A stretch of DNA of 64,000 bases, from NCBI RefSeq assembly GCF_001653565.1, contig NZ_LYPB01000091.1, forward strand, positions 136,518 through 200,517, in the 5' to 3' direction. The DNA is from Paenibacillus oryzisoli. GTDB lineage: Bacteria > Bacillota > Bacilli > Paenibacillales > NBRC-103111. Both the position numbers and the translations under genes were made by a program. Below the pieces are notes generated by a model. That model did not search any database, was not told where the DNA came from, and saw only the letters and a list, made by a program, of their open reading frames with translations. This document shows positions 44,080-51,813 of this stretch, piece by piece; positions within the stretch are counted from its first letter, which is position 1, and each line of letters begins with the position of its first letter.

Positions 44080-46938
44080 TTAAGCCCCTCCCATCCATTC
44101 CTCGATCCTCGGCAGCATTTGTTCGCAGGTCATGTGTTCAATCTTCGGACCAGGCAACGAGTAGAGGAAGTGCTTGCCATAATACGTTTCAATAACACGT
44201 GTATCATAGATAATGACGATCCCTTTGTCAGACGCTCTCCGAACTAATCGACCGAATCCTTGTTTAAATCGAATAACTGCCTGAGGTACAGAAAACTTCA
44301 TAAATGGATTCTCATTGCGCTTCTTAATATTCTCGCACTTCGCTTCGACAAGCGGGTGATTCGGAGGTTGGAACGGGAGTCGAATAATGGCGAGACAACT
44401 TAGCGCGTCTCCTGGAATATCTACACCCTCCCAGAACGAACTGGTGCCCAGTAACACGCACATTTTGTTATCTTGGAACATGCGGGTCAGTTTACTGCGA
44501 TTGCCGCTGTCTACACCCTGTCCAAGCACTGTGATCCCATGAGGGCTTAGCTTTTCTTTCATCCCAGCATGAACAAGTTTCAACATCCGATTCGAGGTAC
44601 ATAGAACCAGCATTCTTCCCTTCGTCACCAGAGCCACATCACTCAGAGAATTGATCAATGCTTCAATGAAAACAGGATCTCCCGCTCCCTTAATCGTAGG
44701 GAAATTCCTCGGAATGACGACCAGTGCCTGCTCCCGATAGTTAAACGGAGATGGCAACTGTACTGTTTTCAACTTACCTGACTCTTCGTCCTCTGGAATA
44801 GATAATCCTAATTGCTCAGCTGAGTATTGAAACGACTTATTCACTGATAGCGTAGCCGACGTCAGAATAATACTGTCTTTCGTTTCAAAGAAATGTTGTT
44901 GCAGCAACCCGCTGACATCCGTGGGCACGGAATTCAACTGAACCGATTTCGCTTTGGCATACGTACCGGCTTCAACCCAATACACGTACCCTTCATCTGC
45001 CATTTTCATAAAGAAGTGAAGCGCATCCCGATGGGCATACAGTTCTTTCACAGTCCCATTCAGATCGGTGACTAGCCCTTGCACGCCAAGTCCATCCTGC
45101 TGCTCTTTTAACTCATTCAACAATTTATCTAATGTTCGTAATAATTCGTTGGCATTCAGATAAATGTTATCCTCCATAATCAACATCTCGCGCCAATTCG
45201 ATGGCAGTGTCTCCGGCTTCAATCGCAGAACATATTGCGAAGTTTCGGATTGGGAAGGATCGCTTTTGGAGGAAACCAATTCATACAGCGCTTCACTTAA
45301 ACGTTCCCAGTCCTCTTTGATTGAAATAATTTTCGGAAACAGACCATCAATCGTTTGGCTCCATGCCGCTGCGCGCTCCCCAGCCTCATCCGATTTCTGC
45401 AATCGGAAACGAAGCATCGGAAGTTGCCCACTTCGATTATCTTTATATAGCCATAATAAGGAATGGTAAAAAGCTGAAGCATGCAGCTCAATCCCAAGGT
45501 GTTTACTTGCCACTTCTTCGAAGTGATGTGCCTCATCAATCACAAGGTGCTTGTAAGACGGTAGAAGACGGTTCTCTGCCTTCATATCTGTAAAGAGGAG
45601 GGAATGGTTCGTAATGATTACATCAGCCGTATTGGCGTCATTACGAGCTCTGTGATAGAAGCACTTCTTATACCAAGGACACATCCGATTTAAACAGGAA
45701 TCCGTATCACTTGCAACCGAGTACCAGAACTGGGCTCCTTTATTGCCAAAATGGATTTCTTCCTCATCCCCGTGCTCGGTTTCACTTAGCCATACAACCA
45801 TTTGCGCGGCCGTTATGGGATCTTCCCTGCCATTCTCATAGTCTCTAGTTGTGAGCTTTGTTTCAAATTTGCGAAGGCACAGATAGTGGCTTCGTCCTTT
45901 GAGCACAGCTGCTTTGAACGGGACAGGAAATATTTCTTTCAACAAAGGAATATCCCGCTCACGCAATTGCTCCTGCAAATTAATCGTATGCGTCGAAACG
46001 ACGACCTTCTTCTCGTATTTCAAACCGTAATAAATAGCAGGAATCAAGTATCCTAAAGATTTGCCTGTACCGGTTCCCGCTTCGATCATCAGATGCTGAT
46101 CAGCCTCTAGTGACCGCTCCACTTCCAGAATCATTTGATCCTGTGATTCACGATCTTCGTATACTTCAAATCGTTGTTGAAGTGCAGACTTCAATCCTTG
46201 CTGAAATGCTTGAAAGGAAGCGCCCAACGCTTCTGTTACCTGATATTCTGAGCGCAATTCATCTTCCTCGCCCCAATCCGTCACATTCAATGTAAATTGA
46301 CGGAAGTAGCGATTCGTATCCATATCGACACTCGTTACTGATTCTTTATATAAGCATATTTCGTCCAAAAACCAGCCCAAATCCGTGTTACCGTTTTCGA
46401 AAATTTGATTTAAACGTTGTACTGTTAAGAGAGGCAATCCCAGTAACCGATCCAAGCAGTGGATCCAAATCAATGCCGTAACTTCTGCGTCACTATCGGC
46501 TTGATGCGGTCTTTCATGGTCAATACCAAACAACGCCGCCACCATGCTTAGTTGTAAACTAGATATGGACGGAAACAGAATACGGAGCATATCCATGGTA
46601 TCAAGAACACGTCCCGAGAAAGGGGGATACCCCGTTCTCGTTAGCCCACGCTGCAAGAAAGACAAATCAAAGGCGGCTTGATGCGCCACAAGTACACAAT
46701 CAAACAAGCGCGGAAACATGTCCGACATCACCTGATCGAGCGACGGTGCATCCGCCACCATCTCATTGGTAATCCCTGTTAGCGTTGTAATCGAAGAAGG
46801 TATACTAATCCCTGGGTTCACCAGAGAAGTATACCTGTCTGTAATTTCAAATTGATCTATGATGACGAGTCCAACCTGTATGATTTCGTCCCCAGGCTGA
46901 CTTCCTGTCGTTTCAAAATCCAAAACTGCAAATTTCAT
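44080..46938 (-). CDS. dinG: DinG-family exonuclease-helicase with Fe-S cysteines
   Basis: A 952-residue protein. The N-terminal DnaQ-like 3'-5' exonuclease domain (1-165) has FAVLDFETTG, VAHQAAFDLSFL and HQADSDAEVTAL. A superfamily 2 helicase follows, with Walker A EAGTGTGKS (near 289), DEAH in VIDEAHHFEE (near 469) and the C-terminal motifs GTSSFWEGVDIPG and QGFGRLVRR. Four cysteines occur: one in YLCLRKFE and three in SCLNRMCPWYKKC (about 414-427). Their x4 and x5 spacing fits the Fe-S cluster of E. coli DinG. Probably a DNA-repair or fork-processing enzyme. The ATG at 46938 is preferred because it opens the nuclease domain; its ribosome site is weak. Confidence 0.9.
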   Translation of the reverse strand: MKFAVLDFETTGSQPGDEIIQVGLVIIDQFEITDRYTSLVNPGISIPSSITTLTGITNEMVADAPSLDQVMSDMFPRLFDCVLVAHQAAFDLSFLQRGLTRTGYPPFSGRVLDTMDMLRILFPSISSLQLSMVAALFGIDHERPHQADSDAEVTALIWIHCLDRLLGLPLLTVQRLNQIFENGNTDLGWFLDEICLYKESVTSVDMDTNRYFRQFTLNVTDWGEEDELRSEYQVTEALGASFQAFQQGLKSALQQRFEVYEDRESQDQMILEVERSLEADQHLMIEAGTGTGKSLGYLIPAIYYGLKYEKKVVVSTHTINLQEQLRERDIPLLKEIFPVPFKAAVLKGRSHYLCLRKFETKLTTRDYENGREDPITAAQMVVWLSETEHGDEEEIHFGNKGAQFWYSVASDTDSCLNRMCPWYKKCFYHRARNDANTADVIITNHSLLFTDMKAENRLLPSYKHLVIDEAHHFEEVASKHLGIELHASAFYHSLLWLYKDNRSGQLPMLRFRLQKSDEAGERAAAWSQTIDGLFPKIISIKEDWERLSEALYELVSSKSDPSQSETSQYVLRLKPETLPSNWREMLIMEDNIYLNANELLRTLDKLLNELKEQQDGLGVQGLVTDLNGTVKELYAHRDALHFFMKMADEGYVYWVEAGTYAKAKSVQLNSVPTDVSGLLQQHFFETKDSIILTSATLSVNKSFQYSAEQLGLSIPEDEESGKLKTVQLPSPFNYREQALVVIPRNFPTIKGAGDPVFIEALINSLSDVALVTKGRMLVLCTSNRMLKLVHAGMKEKLSPHGITVLGQGVDSGNRSKLTRMFQDNKMCVLLGTSSFWEGVDIPGDALSCLAIIRLPFQPPNHPLVEAKCENIKKRNENPFMKFSVPQAVIRFKQGFGRLVRRASDKGIVIIYDTRVIETYYGKHFLYSLPGPKIEHMTCEQMLPRIEEWMGGA

Positions 46939-47028
46939 AACGTCTATCTTCAATCCCTTCGTCCTACACTTCTCCTAGCATACCAAACTCCATTAGGAAA
47001 AGGGAATACCTTGTTTTACCGTTTCGGT

Positions 47029-47625
47029 TTAGGACTCATCGAGATTGATTAGTGGCTCCATGAAAGAGGGATCGGTATGATACGCCTTTTGAAAATATTC
47101 GAAAGCCTTCTCTAGGTTCTGATTTTGCACTTGAATACAGCCCATAGCGTTATAAGAAATAGCTTTCATCTTTGAATTTTCCGTCAGTGGCAGCAGGAAT
47201 TTGAAGTGCTGATACGCATCGCCAAACTCTCCTTTTCGCAAATGCCCCATTGCTAAGTACACTCGTGCTAGTAAGAAATCTGGCTGCCGCTGTATCAGGA
47301 CCTCGAATTCTTTGATCGCTTGATCATACATGAACAGCTTATAATACCCTTGCCCGCGCATGAATTCTTCTGTTTGTTTGCCCGACATGTCGAGCTCCAG
47401 CAGTTCATCATGTAAGGTTTGAGTAGGGCTGATCGGCGCCGCCCCATAAAACTTTCCCAGTTTCTCCTCAAAAAGCAGCCACGCCTCGATGAATTCATCA
47501 CTCATCGTCTTTAATACTTGCAATTGTTCGTCTAGTTCGGCCTTTTTCTCCACATCGCTGTTCGGATATTCTTTTTGAATTTCTTCCAAAACCTCATTCA
47601 TTGTGGAAAATAAATGCTTAAACAT
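47029..47625 (-). CDS. TPR-repeat protein
   Basis: A 198-residue cytoplasmic protein of unknown function. The N-terminal half is helical and acidic (MFKHLFSTMNEVLEEIQKEYPNSD in part). The C-terminal half has tetratricopeptide-like repeats: GQGYYKLFMYDQAIKEFEVLIQRQPDF, VYLAMGHLRKGEFGDAYQHFKFLL and AMGCIQVQNQNLEKAFEYFQKAYHTDPSF. AAAGGTGGGG lies 7 nt ahead of the ATG at 47625. It lies between panD and dinG, a slot that is not occupied in B. subtilis. Likely a protein-interaction scaffold; no partner can be named. Confidence 0.85.
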   Translation of the reverse strand: MFKHLFSTMNEVLEEIQKEYPNSDVEKKAELDEQLQVLKTMSDEFIEAWLLFEEKLGKFYGAAPISPTQTLHDELLELDMSGKQTEEFMRGQGYYKLFMYDQAIKEFEVLIQRQPDFLLARVYLAMGHLRKGEFGDAYQHFKFLLPLTENSKMKAISYNAMGCIQVQNQNLEKAFEYFQKAYHTDPSFMEPLINLDES

Positions 47626-47713
47626 TTGGCATCCCCACCTTTGCTTCGAAAGCTTACCCTCATTCTTTGTAAACAGGGACGTTTTCATGCATGGGAGGGG
47701 AAGTCAGCCACGT

Positions 47714-48097
47714 TTAGAGAACTGTTGAATGTTCTTCTTCCTTCAGCAATTGGGCAACTGTATTGTTTGGTCCCATAATGGCAATGGTTGGATGATGCTT
47801 TTTCGCCTCTTCATCGCTCATCATGGCATAAGAAACAATAATAACCGTATCCCCTGTTTGAACGAGTCTAGCTGCCGCACCATTCAAGCAAATCACGCCT
47901 GTGCCGCGTGGCCCTGGAATAATGTATGTCTCCAAACGTGCACCGTTGTTGTTATTCACGATTTGCACTTTCTCATTGGGCAGCATATCCACAAGATCAA
48001 TCAAGTCCTCATCGATCGTGATACTCCCGATATAATTTAAATTGGCCTCTGTAACAGTGGCGCGGTGAATCTTCGCTTTCATCATTGTGCGGAACAT
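47714..48097 (-). CDS. panD: Aspartate 1-decarboxylase proenzyme
   Basis: Makes beta-alanine for pantothenate. The 127-residue precursor self-cleaves between Gly and Ser in NYIGSITID to form the pyruvoyl group; other conserved parts are MMKAKIHRATVTEA and LNGAAARLVQTGDTVIIVSYA. It follows panC by 6 bp and ends the panBCD unit. Length is normal. Confidence 0.96.
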   Translation of the reverse strand: MFRTMMKAKIHRATVTEANLNYIGSITIDEDLIDLVDMLPNEKVQIVNNNNGARLETYIIPGPRGTGVICLNGAAARLVQTGDTVIIVSYAMMSDEEAKKHHPTIAIMGPNNTVAQLLKEEEHSTVL

Positions 48098-48103
48098 AAG
48101 ACG

Positions 48104-48991
48104 TCACTTCCTGACTTGTAGAATAAGATTATCAATTAAGCGGGTTTTTCCAAACTTCACAGCCAGCGCAACAATAAGAGTAGTAATAGAATGGCTATGT
48201 TCAAAAGGCTCTAAAGTAGGGTAAGACAACACTTCAACATAATCAATTACGGCTAGTGGCGCCGTTTGGATATGCTTGCTAACAAGTCTCTGCAGCTCTT
48301 CTGATGTGAAGGAACCTGAGACGTTATTGTCGATGAAGGTCTTCGCTTGCTGTAACGACTGTGACAAAACCAGCGCCTGCTGACGCTCTTCTACTGACAA
48401 ATACACATTACGTGAGCTCATCGCCAAACCATCCTTCTCACGCAAGGTCGGGCAAGGTACGATCTCAACGGGTAGGTTTAGATCTTGAACCATCTGCTCA
48501 ATCACAGCCACTTGTTGGGCATCCTTCAAACCAAAGAATGCTTGGTCCGGCTGAACCATATGGAATAACTTGCTAACAACCGTAGCGACACCATCAAAAT
48601 GGCCGGGTCTTGAAGCTCCACAGAGTCTTGTCGTCACTTCCGACACACTTACGGTCGTGCGCGTTGGCGTTGGGTACATTTCGTCTACAGATGGCATAAA
48701 TACGATATCCACACCTGCCGCTTCAGCTACCGCCAAGTCCTGTTCCTCATTGCGTGGATATCGTTCAAAATCTTCTCCTGGACCAAACTGCAAGGGATTC
48801 ACAAAAATGCTTAACACGACTAATCCACTTTGTGAACGAGCCTTTTGGAGAAGACTCGCATGTCCATCGTGCAGAAAGCCCATCGTCGGAACAAATCCAA
48901 CCGTCTGATCATTATTTCGTCGATAGGTTTTAATCCGAGCTCGTAATTCGGCAATTGTCTGAACCACTTCCATCGTATGGATCGCTGCCAT
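48104..48991 (-). CDS. panC: Pantothenate synthetase
   Basis: Joins pantoate and beta-alanine with ATP. The 295-residue product has the HIGH-like motif in VPTMGFLHDGHASLLQKAR, FFGLKDAQQ and LAMSSRNVYLS, typical of PanC. The ATG at 48991 follows AAGGAG by 9 nt; an earlier TTG frame start is less likely. It is 6 bp downstream of panB. Confidence 0.96.
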   Translation of the reverse strand: MAAIHTMEVVQTIAELRARIKTYRRNNDQTVGFVPTMGFLHDGHASLLQKARSQSGLVVLSIFVNPLQFGPGEDFERYPRNEEQDLAVAEAAGVDIVFMPSVDEMYPTPTRTTVSVSEVTTRLCGASRPGHFDGVATVVSKLFHMVQPDQAFFGLKDAQQVAVIEQMVQDLNLPVEIVPCPTLREKDGLAMSSRNVYLSVEERQQALVLSQSLQQAKTFIDNNVSGSFTSEELQRLVSKHIQTAPLAVIDYVEVLSYPTLEPFEHSHSITTLIVALAVKFGKTRLIDNLILQVRK

Positions 48992-48997
48992 GACCAA

Positions 48998-49852
48998 TCA
49001 CTCCTTATCGCCGTATAGATATTGAACAACATCGTTGTCCATATGAAATGTATTTTCTTGCGCTGGGAACGTCCGCGCTTTCACTTCTTTCACATATTCG
49101 CCAATCCCTGCACGGATAGTTTCCCCGATATTGGCATAGGCTTTAACAAACTTTCTGGGAGCACTGTCAGAACCATACTGCAGCAAATCATGATATACAA
49201 GCACTTGCCCATCACAATGCACACCAGAGCCTATGCCAATTGTGGGGATAGAAAGTTGCTTCGTTACCCATGCTGCCAATTCATCCGTCACGAGTTCCAA
49301 TACGATTGCGAACGCACCTGCTTCTTCAATGGCCTTGGCATCACTGAGCAGCTTCTCTGCTTGCTCTGAGTTGCGCCCTTGTACACGGAAACCTCCGAGT
49401 TGGTGAACCGACTGCGGTGTTAATCCCAAGTGACCAACGACAGGAACGCCCGCCTCCGTAATCGCTTTGACGGTCGATGCGATCTCTGCCCCACCTTCTA
49501 ATTTAACCGCCTTAGCGCCGCCTTCACGCATCAACCGTCCAACACCTTGTAAAGTTGCATCCAAGCTGCCATGGTACGTTAAAAAAGGCATATCAGCGAC
49601 CACAAACGTGTTCGCGGCACCACGTACTGCCGCACGTGTATGATAAACCATATCATCCAGTGTCACTGGCAGCGTAGAATCGTAGCCTAGCACGACATTC
49701 CCTAGTGAATCTCCGACTAGAATGACATCAATACCAGCTTCCTCCGACAAACGTGCTGAGGGATAATCATAGGCCGTAACCATCGTAATCGGTACGCCGT
49801 CTTCCTTCATTTTTCTCATCTTTGCTGTCGTTAGCGCTTTACGTTGTTCCAC
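48998..49852 (-). CDS. panB: 3-methyl-2-oxobutanoate hydroxymethyltransferase
   Basis: Makes ketopantoate from 2-oxoisovalerate with methylene-tetrahydrofolate, the first pantoate step. The 284 residues have VTAYDYPSARLSEEAGIDVILVGDSLGNVVLGYDSTLPV in part, KLEGG, VGHLGLTPQSVHQLGG and IGIGSG, all characteristic. The start is GTG at 49852, with GAGG at a loose spacing. A terminator-shaped hairpin ends only 27 nt upstream (see the leader feature). First gene of panBCD. Confidence 0.95.
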   Translation of the reverse strand: MEQRKALTTAKMRKMKEDGVPITMVTAYDYPSARLSEEAGIDVILVGDSLGNVVLGYDSTLPVTLDDMVYHTRAAVRGAANTFVVADMPFLTYHGSLDATLQGVGRLMREGGAKAVKLEGGAEIASTVKAITEAGVPVVGHLGLTPQSVHQLGGFRVQGRNSEQAEKLLSDAKAIEEAGAFAIVLELVTDELAAWVTKQLSIPTIGIGSGVHCDGQVLVYHDLLQYGSDSAPRKFVKAYANIGETIRAGIGEYVKEVKARTFPAQENTFHMDNDVVQYLYGDKE

Positions 49853-50105
49853 AGGTATCCCAGCTTCCTCATATAAAATAAAAAACCTTTTAGCTAAGAG
49901 CTAAAAGGAGCGCATGCAGAAAGAATCAATGATCCCTCTGTCTCGGTCCTGTAAGGCTCAGAGCAGAATCCAACATCTTGTTTCAGTTATTTCATGTTAG
50001 TGCAAGATCGTTGCATAGACAAGTACAAGGTCGTTGCAAGAACAAGTACAAGGTCAACTTACAAGTGCAGTTCCTATAAGGATACCGCCTTATGGTTCTA
50101 TTATA
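49853..50105 (-). promoter_or_regulatory. Long panBCD leader with tandem repeats and a terminator
   Basis: Between birA and panB the minus strand has an extended -10 box (TGGTATAAT at 50100-50108), a hairpin near the start (CATAAGG/CCTTATAGG), two 23-bp tandem repeats (50005-50027, 50028-50050) with a partial third, and a perfect CCTTTTAGCT/AGCTAAAAGG hairpin followed by T6 at 49880-49908. panB starts 27 nt later. No known riboswitch was recognised and no convincing antiterminator was found. Confidence 0.55.
49880..49908 (-). terminator. Intrinsic terminator 27 nt before the panB start
   Basis: On the minus strand a perfect 10-bp stem CCTTTTAGCT-CTT-AGCTAAAAGG runs into six T residues. It may end birA transcripts or attenuate panBCD. 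Confidence 0.85.
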
Positions 50106-50142
50106 CCAAAGCTTGCTTCTGGCGGATACCCTATAACTCCCA

Positions 50143-51111
50143 CTACTTTAATTCAATGTCTCCGGAATAAATTTTTACCCTTTCACCATCTGAGGTTATC
50201 ACGGTTAAAGCACCCGTATCATCCAACGAATCTGCGATACCTTCAATGAAGCCTGACTGTGTTGATGTCCGAATCGGTCTCTTCAAGGTGACGCTCAACG
50301 CCTCCCACAGCAACCGAATTGGGGCAAAACCCTTCTCCAAATATAACGCGTACATTTCCTCGAATTCCAACAAAAAGGCTTGTACCAAACCTTCGCGCGA
50401 AACCTCGCCGCCAGACTCAATTGCTAAAGAAGTTGCCTTTGCGCGCAGCTCCTCGGGGTAGTCTTCTTCTAGCAAATTAACGCTGATGCCAATTCCTGCA
50501 ATCACATACTTAAGGCGCTCATCCTCGCCACTGCTTTCCAGCAAAATACCACTAACCTTCTTCCCATGAATCAGAAGATCATTTGGCCATTTGATGCCAA
50601 TATCAACTTGGCACACTTTTTGAATAGCACGACATAGCGCAACCGCACTAAGCAGCGTTAACTGTGGCATGAAGTACACCGGAATTCGTGGTGTCAGAAT
50701 AAGACTCAACCAGATCCCCTTGCCCGAAGGAGAATGCCAGCTGCGCCCCATTCTGCCTCTGCCTGCTGTCTGTCTCTCCGCAAGTACAATCGTTCCCTCA
50801 GGTGCTCCTGAGGCAACCAGTCGATGTGCAATCGTTTGTGTAGAGTCGACTTCATCATAAATATGTACTTTTTGACCGAGTACCTTCGTTTTCATCCCGC
50901 TCATTAATTTGCTGAGCTGCCACTTCGCTGGTCTGCTTATGAGACGATACCCCTTACGTGGAGCTGCTTCAAAAGCATATCCCTCCGCACGAAGCTCCTC
51001 AATGTGCTTCCAAATTGCCGTTCGACTCACACCGATCCGCCGACTAATTTCCGCTCCCGATACGTAGGTTTCCGGAGCTTCCTCAAAAAGCTCTAAAATT
51101 CGTTCATTCAT
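50143..51111 (-). CDS. birA: Bifunctional biotin-protein ligase and repressor
   Basis: Attaches biotin to carboxylases and, as an N-terminal winged-helix protein, represses biotin genes. In the 322-residue product the DNA-binding domain (about 1-62) has GAEISRRIGVSRTAIWKHIEELRAEGY, and the ligase domain has GRGRMGRSWHSPSGKG, KWPNDLLI and a C-terminal SH3-like cap (LIRPIRTSTQSG region). The ATG has only a weak ribosome site. It lies upstream of the pan leader and downstream of the repeat-rich gap, in the B. subtilis order cca-birA-panB. Confidence 0.94.
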   Translation of the reverse strand: MNERILELFEEAPETYVSGAEISRRIGVSRTAIWKHIEELRAEGYAFEAAPRKGYRLISRPAKWQLSKLMSGMKTKVLGQKVHIYDEVDSTQTIAHRLVASGAPEGTIVLAERQTAGRGRMGRSWHSPSGKGIWLSLILTPRIPVYFMPQLTLLSAVALCRAIQKVCQVDIGIKWPNDLLIHGKKVSGILLESSGEDERLKYVIAGIGISVNLLEEDYPEELRAKATSLAIESGGEVSREGLVQAFLLEFEEMYALYLEKGFAPIRLLWEALSVTLKRPIRTSTQSGFIEGIADSLDDTGALTVITSDGERVKIYSGDIELK

Positions 51112-51291
51112 ACGATTTCACTCGCAATCTTATAATTTAATCTATAGCAGCGCAGGGTGCGCTTGATTTCTAACTCAATTTTGCAGCTGCTTCAGCGAGG
51201 AAGCTATTCCTGACTGAACTATCTAGACTGACTAGCTTTCAGATACTTATAACTCAATTTCCAAGAATCTATAAAGGTCCAGTTATTTCTG

Positions 51292-51530
51292 ACTCGAGAT
51301 ACTAGCTACACAGCGTGTAAGAAAATTCTCACTCGATATACTCTAGCTACTTCAATGTGCAAGATGCCTCTAGCTCGATATACTAGCTACTTCAGCGTGC
51401 AAGAAACCTCTTACTCGACATACTAGCTACTTCAATGTCAAGATGCCTCAAACTCGATATACTTGCTGCTTCAGCATACAAGTTACCTCTAACTATAACC
51501 AAACTAACTAGCTGCTTCAGAAACACATGC
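51292..51530. repeat. Tandem array of 39-42-bp repeats
   Basis: About six copies begin with ACTCGA or a close variant at 51292, 51331, 51373, 51413, 51452 and (degenerate) 51492. Each has ATACTAGCTACTTCA-GTGCAAG-type sequence. Intervals are 39, 42, 40, 39 and 40 bp. Copies differ by several substitutions, so it is an old or slowly drifting array. Confidence 0.88.
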
Positions 51531-51563
51531 CTAACTTCCTCACGTTCACCATACTTTTCAATT

Positions 51564-51749
51564 AACTGAATTTTCTGTAGGTATTTTGAGTGAAAAAGCA
51601 TTAAAATCGAAAATAACTGGATTTTCTGTAGGTATTTTGGTTATTTCTTACCTTTTCCTCAATAATTCCACTATTTAACTGGAGGTTTTCCAGTTAAATG
51701 CAATTATAATGGAAAAACCATGAAAATAACTGTAGTTTTAACAGTTATT
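51564..51749. repeat. Family of AACTG-based direct and inverted repeats
   Basis: Two 25-bp direct copies (51564-51588, 51615-51639, one mismatch) share AACTG-A-TTTTCTGTAGG. They are followed by an 11-bp-stem hairpin with ATTTAACTGGA arms (51673-51699) and a 9-bp-stem hairpin with AATAACTGT arms (51725-51749). Confidence 0.85.
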
Positions 51750-51813
51750 CGGTTTCAAGAATGACTTCATGGCCATCCTAGCCGCCATTCAAAAGAAAAA
51801 CCGCACAGCGCTG

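Larger units (their letters stand above)
51112..51813. other. Repeat-rich gap between cca and birA
   Basis: A 702-bp AT-rich region with no credible gene. It holds an array of 39-42-bp degenerate tandem repeats and, nearer cca, four AACTG-based repeats and hairpins. The one longer minus-strand frame (51,392-51,601) merely translates the repeat array and has no ribosome site. Confidence 0.8.

Noticed and set aside
51292..51530. Could the tandem array be a CRISPR
   Set aside because: The repeats abut one another with no unique spacers, vary in sequence, and no cas gene is near.
51392..51601. Minus-strand frame across the tandem repeats
   Set aside because: It translates only the repeat array, with no ribosome site and no conserved-looking core.
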